Source: Cryptomeria japonica (lineage: Eukaryota; Streptophyta; Pinopsida; Cupressales; Cupressaceae). Taken from it: DNA of 64,000 nucleotides. The notes below the pieces were generated by a model. That model had not been told where the DNA came from, ran no database searches, and saw only the letters and a list, made by a program, of their open reading frames with translations. This document shows, one piece after another, positions 50,732 to 63,092 of the stretch. Numbering within the stretch: the first letter of the stretch is position 1; each line of letters opens with the position of its first letter. Location: NCBI RefSeq assembly GCF_030272615.1, contig NC_081415.1, forward strand, positions 601,233,644-601,297,643, written 5' to 3'. Made by a program: the position numbers and the translations under genes.

Positions 50732-51584
50732 GCTTCAATTACATAGTTTTTGTTTGCTATTACTATTATAAAGAAGAACATGGTACATAGTGAATTGTTT
50801 ATTTCCTTTGATATAACATACGTAGCCAAGGGCAAGATACTCATTGTATGACAATGTCAAAACATATAGTTATACTAATTAAGTGAAGTTTAGAATGAGG
50901 ATGTTTTATGAAGTAGCCATAAAATAAAGTACAGTAATAGGGAGTACTTTAAAGGTTCTAGCATATTGGTTTACTTCAACATTTATACTTAAATAGATAT
51001 AAATCTCAAATATCACAGTAAGAGTCTTAAAGTACATGCTAGATAGGCTGTGTTAGTATCAATCCTTTGCTGACTAGTGTTTACACTTCTGATATTTTTG
51101 TAGAGTGGGTAATCTTTCAAAATATAGCCAACAATTTCTGATGTTGACTTAATTTGAAAGAAACCTAGTCTATAATAACAACAGGGGTGAGTATACAGAA
51201 ATAATATTGGCTTTTATTCTTCTCTTGGCACTAACAGTTAACAAAGTGGTTTTGTAGAAGAATGTCTTGAAAATCTATTTTGTAGGATAAGCAGAAGGTG
51301 ACAAATATGGCAATAGTGAACTTGGAAGGTTTGGCAGAAATACAATATCCCATGTAAATCAAAGAGGCTACCTATGAAGGGATTTTTGATAAGCCAAAAT
51401 GCAGAACATGTAAAAGGTCATATGTAAATTAAATGTTATTAGATTGACTGGACCTATGGTCTTGGGCAAGGCCGAAGGATTTCTCCTCTCCACTCTTTCA
51501 TACTAGCGCCCGCACTGAGCGGAGATTGTAACACTTTTTTAAAATAAAATATGGCTTAGGCCTTTATATCAAGCAAAAAAAAAT

Positions 51585-51596
51585 TTATTTAAAATA
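51585..51596. repeat. LINE target-site duplication, right copy
   Basis: TTATTTAAAATA, identical to 41522-41533. Confidence 0.65.
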
Positions 51597-52938
51597 ATTT
51601 TCATAAAAATATTAGATAAAATATATTTAACTAATACTAACAAATAAACACAATTTTTGGTATGTAATACATATAAAATTAAATAGAAATAAAAATAAAA
51701 ATACATACTTGCATCATGATATCTTTGCCTTCTTTGTTCTTGACATCTTTGCTCCGTTTTGGGTGAATAATTCCTTGAAGTCTTATTTTGCCTTCTCTTC
51801 TTGTTCCTGATGCTTTTAAAATAACCTTCAAATATCTTCAAATTATTGCCCTCAAAATAACTTTCAAATTTCTTCTTTCATCCAAAAATGCGAATTGTTT
51901 TGATCATTTGTGTGTAAAAAAATGAAAAAAAAATGTATATTTATATGACATACTAAATTGATAAAAAAATTACAAATTTGGGTCAGCTTGGGTTCGAACG
52001 AACACCGACTATTATGAAAGGTAGGGTTCATTCGAACCCAACGGTTATGTGAAAGTACACACCATTATTTTTCCCAAGGGTGATTGAACCCCCCTTTGCT
52101 CGAATCCCTTAGGGTTCGATTGAACCCCCCTTTTGCTCGAACCTCTGTTTGTTCGAACTGCCTTTTTTGAGATCTCTCCTCAAATTCTTTAGAATTCTGA
52201 GAAATTTTGGCCTTCACACCTCTGGTTCAAGGCTCTAATGAAATAATCTTGATAACCCCAAAATATAAGATGGTAGTGCTTGGAGCAAGCTTTCCAATGA
52301 GTATAATTTTATTACATTGCGAATTTATTATGTTGTTTTTTTAATTTTATGGAATATTGGTTTTTCACTGAACATCAACTTCTCTATTCAATACATTGGA
52401 AAAAATATGAAACTAATTCAAAAAATTTATGAAAAAAATCTATGCCCTAGGTATTGATATCTTCCTTCTAACAAAAAAAATAAAATTGAGTTTTGATACA
52501 TATAGAACAAGCTATGTGTTCAAATGTAAGCCTATGTTTGAATTATAACTAGTCAAACTTCAAAACTTAATAAAATGAAAACTACTCAAGATATCACTAT
52601 CAAACCAACAACAAGCCTTGGATATTGAAGTTACAAACCAAAATTCGAAAGAATTGAGTTTTTATCATTTATAGAAAAAAAAGTTTTGCATTTCGGGAGG
52701 CACATCACTCTTAAAAAATGTAGTTTGCTGTTAAAAACTACTTTTTGAAGGAGATGGAAATTTTTTAAAAAATTGAAAAATATATATTTAGAATCTACAG
52801 AAAAATGCTACAAATCACTAATTTACATCATCGTCAAATTTTTAATAGTTTAAAAGTTATAGTTGTCGGAAGTTGAAGATTATTTTAAACATGCTCATCT
52901 CAGTGTCAAAAGTGACAAAAAAGTGGGAACTGTTATTG
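51597..52938. other. Intergenic DNA, no supported gene
   Basis: AT-rich. At 51980-52160 GTTCGAAC and GATTGAACCCCCC motifs recur in both orientations. A Lys/Arg/Gln-rich minus frame at 51840-51720 ends at a GT donor-like site but is unassigned. Confidence 0.4.
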
Positions 52939-53546
52939 TTAGATCACCCAAGATGCAACAAGAGCATTTGGATCTACTTTGATTTTTGATAATAAGTCCA
53001 AAATATGAACATTGATTGTTGAACTGGTATCAATGAGAGACCGCCTAATATCAACACCATTAACATAAATGATTATCATCAATGGATCTGCTAAATTCCT
53101 TACTTCTGAAGGCAAATTTTCATGCAAATAGAATGTAATATTCGACATATCCACATGAATAGGATCCATCAATGCATTCACATCTACCAGTTTAGTGGAA
53201 GAAGGTAATATGATCTTTTTCAAAGAACCTTTTGAAGCATACCTTTATACAGTAGAGAAATTTGAAGAAAATCCAATAATGATATCTTAGTAGGAGTAAG
53301 ATGAAGTTTCTCAACTAGATCATAGTCATTGGGTTGTTTGGATACAAGGTTAGGTGCTTGAGGAAGATTTGGTTGAGAAGGTGGTAAATAAGTAGCAGGT
53401 TGATCAACATTCTACTTATTTCTTCATGTTTTATAAGTAACATTATAAGAAGCGTTCTTAGATAGAGTAAAATTTGTAAATAAACTTAGAGAATTAATTT
53501 CAAAAGGATTACCGTATATAGACTTGACTTTCTTTGGAGATGGACT
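52939..53546 (-). pseudogene. Ty3/gypsy gag-protease fragment (gypsy-A)
   Basis: The minus strand gives QPNDYDLVEKLHLTPTKISL, then LLYKGMLQKVL and, after a frame change, ADPLMIIIYVNGVDIRRSL and IDTSSTINVHILDLLSKI. This is the region before and including the gypsy aspartic protease. The active-site Asp-Thr-Gly appears as DTS. The same arrangement (YDLVSQLHKTPAQISILELL, then a protease) is seen in gypsy-B at 62390-62700. Copia-3 begins at 53547. Confidence 0.75.
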
Positions 53547-54770
53547 TGTTAGAAAGTTGAAATAACTAGAAGACAACTGAGAGAGGGGGGGGGAGTTGAA
53601 TCAATTGTCACTGATTACCGGAACTATTAGCAATTTAAACTTTAATATCGAAACCCAAAACATTAATACTAGAATGCTTAAACCAAATACTGGAATAGAA
53701 GTTAAACCAATTAAGCATAAACAATAATCATAGAATAAATACCATCAACATGACACCAAGATTTGTACATGGAAAACCCGATAAAGGGAAAAACCACAGT
53801 GGGAAGCCTACCCACAGTTAGATAATACTTCTGCAGTAAGTATGTGAATTACAATTAAGGGTCTTGCACTTGCAAGAAGGCCAACAACCTAGAGCACACT
53901 GCTCATCAAAAAAGGAGCCTCACTGACTACATAGAAATCCAGATTACAATCTGAAGAAGTGTTGAACTGTAAAAGATAGCATCTCCTATGCCTGAGTACA
54001 GTTCTGGTTAAGCTCAATACCAAAGGACTAAATCCTCTTACATACACCCAATTCAATCTTCACTGATCAACCAACTCCTTTGCCTGAATGATATTACATT
54101 ATTTGAACATCACATTCCTTGACCATGACCTCTAACATAACCATGATGATCTACAATGAGATCTTACATCTATATATACAAACCCTCGACCATAAACAAT
54201 CAGGTCGACCACTAGACAATAAACCAATTACATAATTACAAACCATGTCGGCCTTAGACCAAACAAATAATATCCAACACATAAGACATCTCAGAAACAC
54301 ATCAAGAGGTCCAATCCACACGTTACATTAAAGTCGGTCCATAACCTAGACCAACCGGGACCCAGAATAGGTCCACACGCTATAGAAATTGTGTCCATCC
54401 ACCAAGTCTTGAACATGGTTACCAACAACATCCTAAAACTCCACCAAAAGATGCACAAACACCACTTATGCGATTCATCAAAGATCTAAATTAAAAGCAC
54501 TGCTGGTGAAACCCTCGCCGAAACCAAAAACAAAGCTTCTAAGAAAGAAGGATAGCATCTGATCACTAGACCAAAACCAACTAACCAAATATGAGTATGA
54601 GTATCATGAACAATCCAATTCCATCACCAAATCATAATGGAGCCTACCAGATCATGCCAAATCCAAATCAACCAGAAGCCACTCAACTTATCGGGACCAG
54701 AAGGGTGCCAGTAAAGCATCCAAACAACTAGTGTTGGAATTAATGACAAAACATCAATGTAACACATAAT
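53547..54770 (-). repeat. 3' LTR of copia-3 (inner end approximate)
   Basis: Recognised by similarity of layout to the copia-2 LTR. The inner terminus is not exactly placed. Confidence 0.7.
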
Positions 54771-55144
54771 CAATTGCACCAAAATATGAAAAATATCTAA
54801 GTACCAAGAAATGCAAAACAAGTATCCCCCAATGGAAGACAACCAATAATCTCCCACATATATCTCTGAATGTCAATATCTCTCCCCCTTTGATTTTTTA
54901 TTTTTCTTTCTTTGTCTTTTTCACATCAATATCTCTCCCCCTTTGACATCAATGCCATATATATGACAAAAAAATCAAAGCAAAAACATAAACCATTGAA
55001 CCACAAAGCTAACTACTCCCCCTGAGTAGTAGCATCACACATCAGTGTCAGAATGAATGGTATCTTTGATAATGCATGCTGAACTGATGCCAAACCACAT
55101 CAATCAAGTCTCTACCAGAGGGGCAGAAACTCCCAATCCGTCTC

Positions 55145-55920
55145 TCAGGTACTCAAATGATTCCTTGGGCAAAGGTTAGTGAAAATATCTGCAATCTTCT
55201 CTTTAGTGTTCACATAAACCAGTCTAACTTCATTTGCTTCCACCTTTTCCTTCAAAAAGTTATACTTGATAGATATGTGCTTTGTTTTAGAATTAAATAC
55301 CGGATTCTTTGATATATCAATAGCAATAGAGTTATCACAGTGAATAACTATCGGTGCATCATAATCCACCTTTATATCCTTCAATATTTGCTTCATCCAT
55401 AAAACTTGTGTACAATTAGTAGCAACAACAACATACTCAGCTTCAATAGTAGATAAAGAAGTACATGACTGTTTCTTGCTAATCCATGAAACCAACTTCT
55501 TTCCAAGAAAGAAAGCTCCATTGGAAGTGCTTTTCTGGTCATCAACATCTCCAGCCCAATCAACATCTGTATATGCACATAAAGTAAAGTTATCATCCTT
55601 AAGGTACCACAAACCATATTTTGATGTAACTTGCAAGTCTCTAAAAATCCTTTTCACCGCCATCTCATGATTTTCTCTAGGATCACTCTAAAATCTTGAA
55701 AAAATACAAACATCATTCATAATGTCAGGCCTAGTCTGATCAAATAAAGCAAACCTCCAATCATAGATTTGTATCTTGTAGGATTTACCGGTGCAAAAAC
55801 ATCTTTCCTTGTCAATTTCTCACTTGTAACCATAGGAGTACTTACCAATTTAGAATCTCCCATACCAAATTTCTTCAACAATTCCTTAGCATATTTAGTT
55901 TGATAGATGAAAATACCTTT
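55145..55920 (-). pseudogene. copia-3 RNase H and reverse transcriptase end
   Basis: A 172-residue frame (55663-55145) has KYGLWYLKDDNFTLCAYTDV, DWAGDVDDQKSTSNGAFFLG, EAEYVVVATNCTQVLWMK and IHCDNSIAIDISKNPVFN, the copia RNase H. 55920-55664 encodes the segment before it (KELLKKFGM-like, IGGL region) with a stop and frame damage. The catalytic Asp and Glu of RNase H appear intact. Confidence 0.88.
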
Positions 55921-56858
55921 GTTAGTGTAGACATATAAAAATGACCATATTCCTAAATGAATATTTTATGTTCATTTCTCTATTTAATTAAATCCAATTT
56001 AATTAAATTACCTGCATTCCTCTATTTAATTAAGTAAAATTACTCAATTAAATTCACTATACCTCTTTTACCATTTAATAGAATAAATTCATTTTATTCA
56101 AGTAAAACTCCTATCCACTTTTTAATTAAATTCAAATTTAATTAAAATAGTTATCCTAAATTAAATAAATCTAATTTATTTAATTGCAACCAAATTGAAT
56201 TAAATTCAATTAAAACCCATTACCCCTTCATCCACTTGCAAAATCCTACACCTCCCACTTGCATCCTAAACTTTCTTCCTAATCTCTTCTAGAATCCATC
56301 TAATCCTAATTAATTAACCCAAACCCATCCATTATCCCTTTTGCCTAAATTTGAGGAGGTCACTTCTCAAATTTGGAGTAAAGTCTTCAAAAAGAATTAA
56401 AGCCTTTATCCATTCAACAAGCTAACTTGTTGAATACCCCCAAATTTGGAAGGACTCTTACAAATTTGTCCCCAAAGTTTTCATAACCATTAATGGTTAA
56501 CTCAACCCTCTAGCATGGTTAAATAATTTCCCTAAACTCAACCTCCATGTAACCCAAGGATCTCATCAAGCATTTATTGCTTTCACCATGGTTATCCTTA
56601 ATCCTTTGCACAAGAATTTATCCTTTGGATAAAAGCTTTATCCAATGGGTAATCTTAACTTAACCTTAACCCTTAACCCCTGGGGTAACCATGAGGTCTT
56701 CTCAAGCATTTAATGCTTCTTACATCTCCTCTCAACCAACCTTATGTTGACAATTGTCACCATTTCATTGGTGTCAATTGCAAACATGGATTCCCAACTT
56801 TCAAACTCAACCCTTGATTGCCTCTTTCAATCCTGACCATCCATTGCCCTATTTTTTC

Positions 56859-56868
56859 TATAAATAGA
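56859..56868 (+). promoter_or_regulatory. TATA box of gypsy-B LTR
   Basis: CTATAAATAGAG is a near-ideal plant TATA box in the LTR. Transcription would start about 30 bp downstream, near 56890. Confidence 0.7.
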
Positions 56869-57479
56869 GCTCTCATCCCTCCATTTTTCATCATCCAAGT
56901 CTTTAGCATCACACTTATACCAAAATCCATTCAAGCTTTCATATATCATTTATGTTCATCATTTAGCCTCTCTTTTAAATAGGAATTAATCTAAATATGC
57001 AAATTTAGAGTATGTTCTTTATCATTTAGCTTAATCATAGACTAATATAGCATGCTAGGATAGTCTTGTTTGCTAATCTTGTCATCTTATAACTAGTTTA
57101 TTGTATTTATAGGATCATGCATAGCTTAGGATGCATTTCATCTTAAAATCAACAAAAGCATCCCTCATTCTTGCATTTGTCATCCCTAAACCATTTTGCT
57201 CAGTGATCCGAGAGTAAAAACATTAGTTTGAGGGACCTTGTGAGATAAAGAACCATGGAACCAACCTTGGGAAGCTGAGCCATACTTCATGACTCCGTAG
57301 CTTGCACCAAGAAGTCCTGTGGGTGTGTGAGCAAAGCCTCTTTGAGCTCTGTTTTTCACATACTGAGTTCTATCGACCCGCTTTTCCCAGATACATTTCT
57401 GGCTCCCACCATGGGGCATCACCTCATATATCAAATTGGTTTTTGAATTTAACCACTTTTGCAGGTCCGTGGGAAACAA

Positions 57480-57770
57480 GAATCAGTGCGTGGGAAACAT
57501 TCCTTAGCACATATGGTTAACAGCCTAGTGCATCTGGCTTACTATTCAGTGCATTGGGTGCATCATCTAGTGTGTGAAGTCTTTTCCTTAGCACATCATA
57601 ATACTAATATTTTCCTATAGGTCTCGGCGTGGGAGAAAAACAGAGAAGCACCTCCAAAACACAGAGTAGCACATCCTGAAAATAGTATAGTGCATCTCTG
57701 CCTTCTTTTAACGCATCATTGTTATTTTGTAGCACGTACAGTTTGTTCTGTAGCGCATCATAGATAGACA
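57480..57770 (+). repeat. Cluster 1 of TAGCGCAT-like motif
   Basis: About 12 irregularly spaced copies of TAGCGCAT, TAGCACAT, TAGTGCAT, TAGCACGT and CAGTGCGT within 290 bp. Confidence 0.75.
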
Positions 57771-59254
57771 GAGATAAGAAAAATAAAATCTGTAACCGAG
57801 GATAAAATTAGACTTGTTAAAGTCCACCAGTTATCTAACATTTTTCGCTTGTTATTTTGCAGGATTCTAACGATTTTATTGCAGATAGGAGCTTAGTCTT
57901 AAGATTATTAAGATAGTTAGAGTTTTTACTAACTTAGTTAAGTTAGTTTAAAATTTGAACTTCTTTTTATTAAAATTGAACTCACTCTATTTTTGGGCTA
58001 TAAAAAGAACCACAATCAGAAATTTTCTTACTTTCATAGGATAAAAACTTTATTTTGGGCTCTAAAAAGAACAATACAAACTTTCCTTTTTGCAAAAGTA
58101 GCTTTAAAAAGAACCTCACCATCCTTTGGTGTATAAAAGGATTCATTTTAAATTTTTGCAAAGGAAAGAACCACACTTTTTTGTCAAAGAGGGACGTTAT
58201 TCCCCTTTTTACCGATTTCCTTTTGTTGTCCAAATCAAAGTTTTGCTTTGTTGATTTGGTTCTTTTCCTAGATTAGATAATCACTGATTTGGGGAAATAA
58301 AATAAACACCATGTTTTTTTAGAGCAACATCTCCAAATAGAAGTTAGCAAATCATTGTCTTGAAGGTTAAAAAGAATATTGTTTGCCTTGTCTAGAAAGT
58401 GGAAGGTATATGCTCTCCCCTTAACTGGGTGATCAAAAAGCCAAACCACTCTTAAGCTTTCTGTACTTCAAGCATTATGCAACTTTTAGCAGGCCTGCCT
58501 TCCCGAGGAGTTGGAATCAACTCTTAAAGCCATTTATGGCCGGTGTGAAGGGAACAACCTAAGCGGGAAATGACTTTGACGCCAAGTATTCCAACCCACT
58601 ATAATCAAAAGTGGAAAGTGACGAAAATCCTTTTCAACAGTTGCGTGCATCGATTAGCCTTCCCCTAGTATCCTTGAGATATGTAAAGCCTTTGTTCTAA
58701 AGGTTGGGAAGCCTCCTGAGGGAGTTTATCACTGACGGCCAAACAAGAAGCTTGATTATGAACCATAGAAATAGAAACCTTGAGCCGAGTCAGTAACCAG
58801 ACATTCATAATATCATAGTGCAAGGGTGGGGAAGAATCCGCCCCCAAGATCGCTCACCATATATCTCCAAAGATAACTACTCAATTGTGAAGCAATTCAA
58901 TTTGAGTTAATTTTCTGGCAAAAGGCAAAAAAATGGGCGCCCTCTAGGGGGTGACACAACTATTTGAGCTAATGGAGTATCGAGACTAGTGGGCTATAAA
59001 GTTATTTATGACCTTTGAATAAAGAGTCTTCTTGAAGTGTATTATTTGTATCCAAACCTATTAAAACATTGGGGATTTGAACACATCCTCATAGAACATA
59101 CACTTTTTGTTAGGTTAAGCAAAATGGTTGTCTCTTTGGTGCTATGCTTGCATTTACTACTTCAGAAAATCATCCATCAAAACTGAAAAACTCATAACAA
59201 AAATCCAAAAAATGCCAAAAAACCAACCAAAGGAAAATATCAAGGCAGTCTAGC

Positions 59255-59610
59255 ACATGAGAGCAACTTCTTAGCATGTGTGGTACATTTGTTAGCACAT
59301 CAGGGCATCCAGTTAGCGCTTCCGGTTAAAGTAGTAGCATTCTACGAAAAATTTCAAAACAACATTACACAGTCAGCGCATCCAAAAAATAGCCTAGCGC
59401 ATTGGAGCATCAGCCTAGTGCGTAGGAGTCAAACAATAGCGCATAAGGTTTAATAGTTAGCACGTAGTAGACCCATATTAGCACATAACTTTTCTGAGCA
59501 AAACAAAAAACAAATTTTAGCAGTCTAAACAATTAGTGCGTGTGGTCTTTTATTTAGCGCGTGAAGAAATTTCAGTAGCACATCTTGTCTCTATTTTAGC
59601 ATGTGACCAA
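59255..59610 (+). repeat. Cluster 2 of TAGCGCAT-like motif
   Basis: About 15 further copies, all in the same orientation, including TAGCGCAT, TAGCGCGT, TAGTGCGT and TAGCACAT. Confidence 0.75.
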
Positions 59611-60068
59611 AACCAGAAAAATAGGGGGCAAAACAGTGAGGAATTTTGAAAATTTAGAAAACATTTTTGGAAACCTCTTTCCATCAGCATCAATTTTCAT
59701 CAAAACAGAGTATCAAAAATAGAGCTTTAAAAACTATTTCTTGAGCAAAATTTGTGTCAAACAAATGTTGTAAAAATCCAAAACTGGCTACGCGATAAAA
59801 CATATCTATCCTATCAAAATTAGGAAACATCATCACAAGTGACAAAAGGGTCCTTTATCATCTCACGGATTTTATCTCAAAAACACTTGTTTAAAACCTC
59901 AGGTTGTTAAATCAAGTTTCCATATCGGGAGACTTTATCCATATCATTTGACACGCTTTGTCGTGAAGGGGCATCTAAACCTTCACTTTGATAAAGTAAA
60001 ACTTGAGTTTTCAAAGCAAGATCAACTGAATTCAAAACCATTCAAAGGAAACCATTGACCACTTATGC

Positions 60069-60455
60069 ATGACTAATCCCCATATTCCGAGAAGAAAGAA
60101 TATTTATCGTAACACCGCTTTGAAGAAACAACAACCAAGTTTTTCTAAATTTATCAAAAGAAACAAATTTTTATACATCAATCGTCAACTCTTCAAATCT
60201 CATTGAACATTCCTTCATCACGTTAAACTTTATATCCAAAACAAATCCAATGAATTTGACAAAGAGCCTTTAAAGACTAGGGCATATTGTCAAAAATCCG
60301 CACTTAATCAAATCATAAAATGTGGAGGAAAGATCAATCCGACATTCTTACCCGACGAGTGCATCACTTACAGCACACCCCGACTTGAACCACCAACTCC
60401 TGAGCAACATATCGAAGAGGATTTTGTCCCCTTCATCATAGAAAGTGTCTACTAA
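60069..60455 (+). pseudogene. Extra ORF upstream of gag in gypsy-B (Ogre-type ORF1)
   Basis: The frame opens at the ATG at 60069 (MTNPHIPRRRNIYRN) and is interrupted by a TGA at 60204. It then continues (YCQKSALNQIIKCGGKINP, then an acidic tail EEDFVPFIIESVY) to a TAA at 60453, one base before the gag ATG. That gives about 128 codons, with a basic N-terminus and an acidic C-terminus. An ORF before gag is a known hallmark of Ogre elements of the Tat lineage. Its function is unknown. Confidence 0.6.
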
Positions 60456-60456
60456 A

Positions 60457-61640
60457 ATGCCTGTTACTCGCTCTCAAAACAAACAAAGTGAGGCACAAGC
60501 AAAATCTAGTATGAATCAAAGATTATCAAATCCTTTTGAAGGTCCACACCTAGAGGATACTGAAATTTTTGAAGAACTTCTTTAGGAATGCGAAGAAAGT
60601 GCTTCATTCCAAAAACTTGTAGAAAGACTCATGGAAAATGACAAGGAAAAATACTTGCTCATGCTCACAAGCAAAGGAGTCAAACTCCCTGAAGACTTTG
60701 ACGTAGATGTGTTTAGAATGCGACCTCAACATTACAAATATCAAGAACGACAGCGAGAAGGGGAAGCACGCAACCCTGAACAAGATATCCCCGAGAAAAA
60801 AATACCGGAGAAACATACCCCAAGACAAAACATCCCTGAGCAAAACATACTGTTCCATACACCGTTTCAACCCAGGATCAATGCAAGGGAAGAGCTCTTC
60901 CCTCGACAAAACAATGTGCCTTTGGTTGCTCTTACTCAACAAATGCAAATGTTACAAAGACAAATGCAAGACATGCAACAAGGGATGATAGTGCGGTACT
61001 GATTAAATGAAATGTGTCCTTATCCCTTTAACAGAAGATTGCACATGATCCCTTTTCCTCTAAACTTAGACATACCTAAATTTGACAAGTACGATGGAAA
61101 AAGTGATCCCCGTGATCATGTCAGAGAATTCTATACCATGAGTCTTGAATTTGCTCATGATGACACCTATCTGATGAGGTTATTCCCAAGAAGCTTGGGA
61201 GGAAAAACAATGGAATGGTTATCCAAAATTACATCTCCTGTCAGATCATTTGATGAATTGGTTAACAAGTTCATAACACAATATTCCTATAACATTCAAC
61301 ATGCTATAACCATGCTAGATGTCTGCAACACCAAATAGAAAAACAATGAAACATTTATGATATTCCTTCAACATTGGCGACGTATGGTTTCACGATATCC
61401 TCAAGACATTCTTGAAAAGGAGAAAATGGAAATTTTCATCGACAACTTGAATGGTGAGATGAGTTACAGGCTCAAACTCCAATGCATACCGTCTTTCGCT
61501 AAATTGATTGAAAACGACATTCAAGTAGAAGAGGCATGTGTCAAAAAGGGAACGCTCAAATTCTTCAAAGAAGGAACAAATTCATCAAACTATAATAACC
61601 AAAACAACAGCAACTTAGACAAGTCTTGATTCTAGACTCG
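60457..61640 (+). pseudogene. gypsy-B gag (retrotransposon Gag domain)
   Basis: The start ATG at 60457 (MPVTRSQNKQSEAQ) follows the upstream ORF by one base. TAG at 60583, TGA at 61000, TAG at 61336 and TGA at 61627 interrupt one frame. A coiled, Gln-rich part (QQMQMLQRQMQDMQQG) precedes the Gag core: PFPLNLDIPKFDKYDGKSDP, then FPRSLGGKTMEWL and a FDELVNKFITQY segment. This is the standard plant gypsy Gag layout. Each stop fits a CAG or CGA transition. Confidence 0.88.
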
Positions 61641-61692
61641 AAACAAAAATGAAGGCAGCAATGAATCACATAATCCAAAATCTAAGCAACCA

Positions 61693-63092
61693 GTGCTCGC
61701 ATTATCCGGAAATCCTCAAGCTACGAAAGTTCCTAAAGGTGCTAACCCAAATGCTAACACATACACACCAAATACAAATCAAGGTCAACCCAATGCAAAC
61801 AACACCAACGATACTCAAAACAAAACCATGAATCAAGGACCTAATAACAATTCACGTGACAGCACCAACAATTTCCAAAAATGTGTCTTCACACCACTGG
61901 GACAATCACTAAAGTCAGCATTCAGAGAGCTCCTGGCAAACAAGATTATCTCTTTGCCTACAATCAGCAACTATGAAGCCCAAATCAAACCACCTTGGTG
62001 GAATGACTCACACTATTGTGATTTTCATTGTAACAAAGGTCATCGAACGAACGATTGCATGAGATTGAAAAACATTGTTCAGGACATGATTGATCGAGGT
62101 GATTTAACGGTAGATGGTCTCAAAACAAATGGTGACCACAGAGCCTTTAAAAATCCTCTTCCAAACTACAACAAAGAGGGAGCTTCAACCTCAAATGATA
62201 CACATGGATCTCGTATCAACCACATCTACAATAACACCATCAATCACATATCAGCTGAAGACCATCATGTGAATGTCATCACAATCCGAGACCAACATGC
62301 TCATGAATCTATCAATGTAACAACCAGAGCTCAGAAATATGTCTTGAAGGGACATACATTGCCTACAACCACTACACCAAAAGTCCAATATGATTTAGTC
62401 AGCCAACTACACAAAACTCCCGCTCAAATATCTATACTAGAATTGCTGAAACTGTCACCAAAACACAAAGACATATTAGAACAAGCACTAATAGAAATCA
62501 ATGTACCTCAAGATCTGGATGCGGACAGATTTCAAGCCATGGTCGCTCATATGACAGGGCCTCGTAATCTCACCTTCTCAGAGCATGATAATACTTCTTT
62601 AAGTCATCCGCATAACACTCCCCTCCATTTTGAAGTCATCGTTTATAAACATCGAGTAAAAATAGTATTGATAGATGGAGGAGCTGGACTTAATATATGT
62701 ACCTTAAAACTTATCCCTGCATTAGGCTTCTTAGAGGAGTCTATTGATCCACGTAAAAAGATTACCATAAAGGCATATGATGATGAGGAAAGGTCATCTA
62801 AAGGAATCGTGATGTTACCCATACAAGTTGGACCAATGCAAAGGATACTATGTGTCAGGTCTTAGACATAGACCTCACATACAATATCTTATTAGGTCGA
62901 CCCTGGATACATGAAATGCAAGTAGTGCCTTCTACATATCACCAGTGTGTCAAATTTCCCTATAATGGACAAGAGGTCTCTATATCTGCTGATCACAATC
63001 CATTTCAACATTGTAATGCAATGGGGGCAGCCCAGGATAGTTTGGTTCCCCATAATAGGGAAAAACATAAATCCTCAACATCAGATCTATAG
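61693..63092 (+). pseudogene. gypsy-B zinc finger and protease region
   Basis: An Asn-rich linker is followed by a Cys/His finger (CDFHCNKGHRTNDC, about 62017-62058), a linker with YDLVSQLHKTPAQ, and an aspartic protease with LIDGGAGLN (about 62667-62694) and ILLGRPW (about 62890-62907). The frame shifts by one near 62850, where 62865 ends one frame and 62850-63092 continues in another. A TAG closes it at 63090. Confidence 0.85.

Larger units (their letters stand above)
41534..51583 (+). mobile_element. L1-type LINE, near full length, with nested solo LTR
   Basis: Runs from just after the left duplication to an A-tail (51575-51583) followed by the right duplication. It contains ORF1, ORF2 (endonuclease, reverse transcriptase, zf-RVT, RNase H), a 1,011-bp inserted copia LTR, an AT-rich repeat stretch and a third ORF. 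Without the LTR it is about 9.0 kb, which is long for a plant L1 element. The 3' end (ATAAAATATGGCTTAGGCCT, then TATATCAAGC and the A-run) resembles plant L1 3' ends. Confidence 0.8.
53547..55925 (-). mobile_element. Copia-3, cut by gypsy-B
   Basis: The LTR begins at 53547 (plus-strand TGTTAG) and has the G-run (53586-53594) and CCACAGTGGGAAGCC block of the other copia LTRs. Its far end is unclear, near 54770-54900, where pyrimidine tracts (CTCCCCCTTTGA) complement polypurine tracts. RNase H and the end of reverse transcriptase follow. The element stops abruptly at 55925, where the gypsy-B LTR starts. The rest should lie beyond gypsy-B, outside the window. Confidence 0.85.
55926..58930 (+). 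repeat. 5' LTR and start of leader of gypsy-B
   Basis: The LTR start is clear but its end is not. TCTGGCA followed by ATGGGCGCCCTCTAGGGGG at about 58913-58950 resembles the GGCGCC start of Tat-type internal regions, giving an LTR of about 3 kb. TCTAACA at about 57835 is an alternative end. AATTAAATT-rich DNA fills 55970-56220. Confidence 0.6.

Noticed and set aside
57186-57520. Opposing open frames in the gypsy-B LTR
   Set aside because: No domain, and located in LTR sequence just upstream of the TAGCGCAT-like motif cluster.
58055-58276. Plus and minus Phe/Lys-rich frames
   Set aside because: Created by an imperfect repeat of AAAAAGAACC-type sequence in the LTR or leader.
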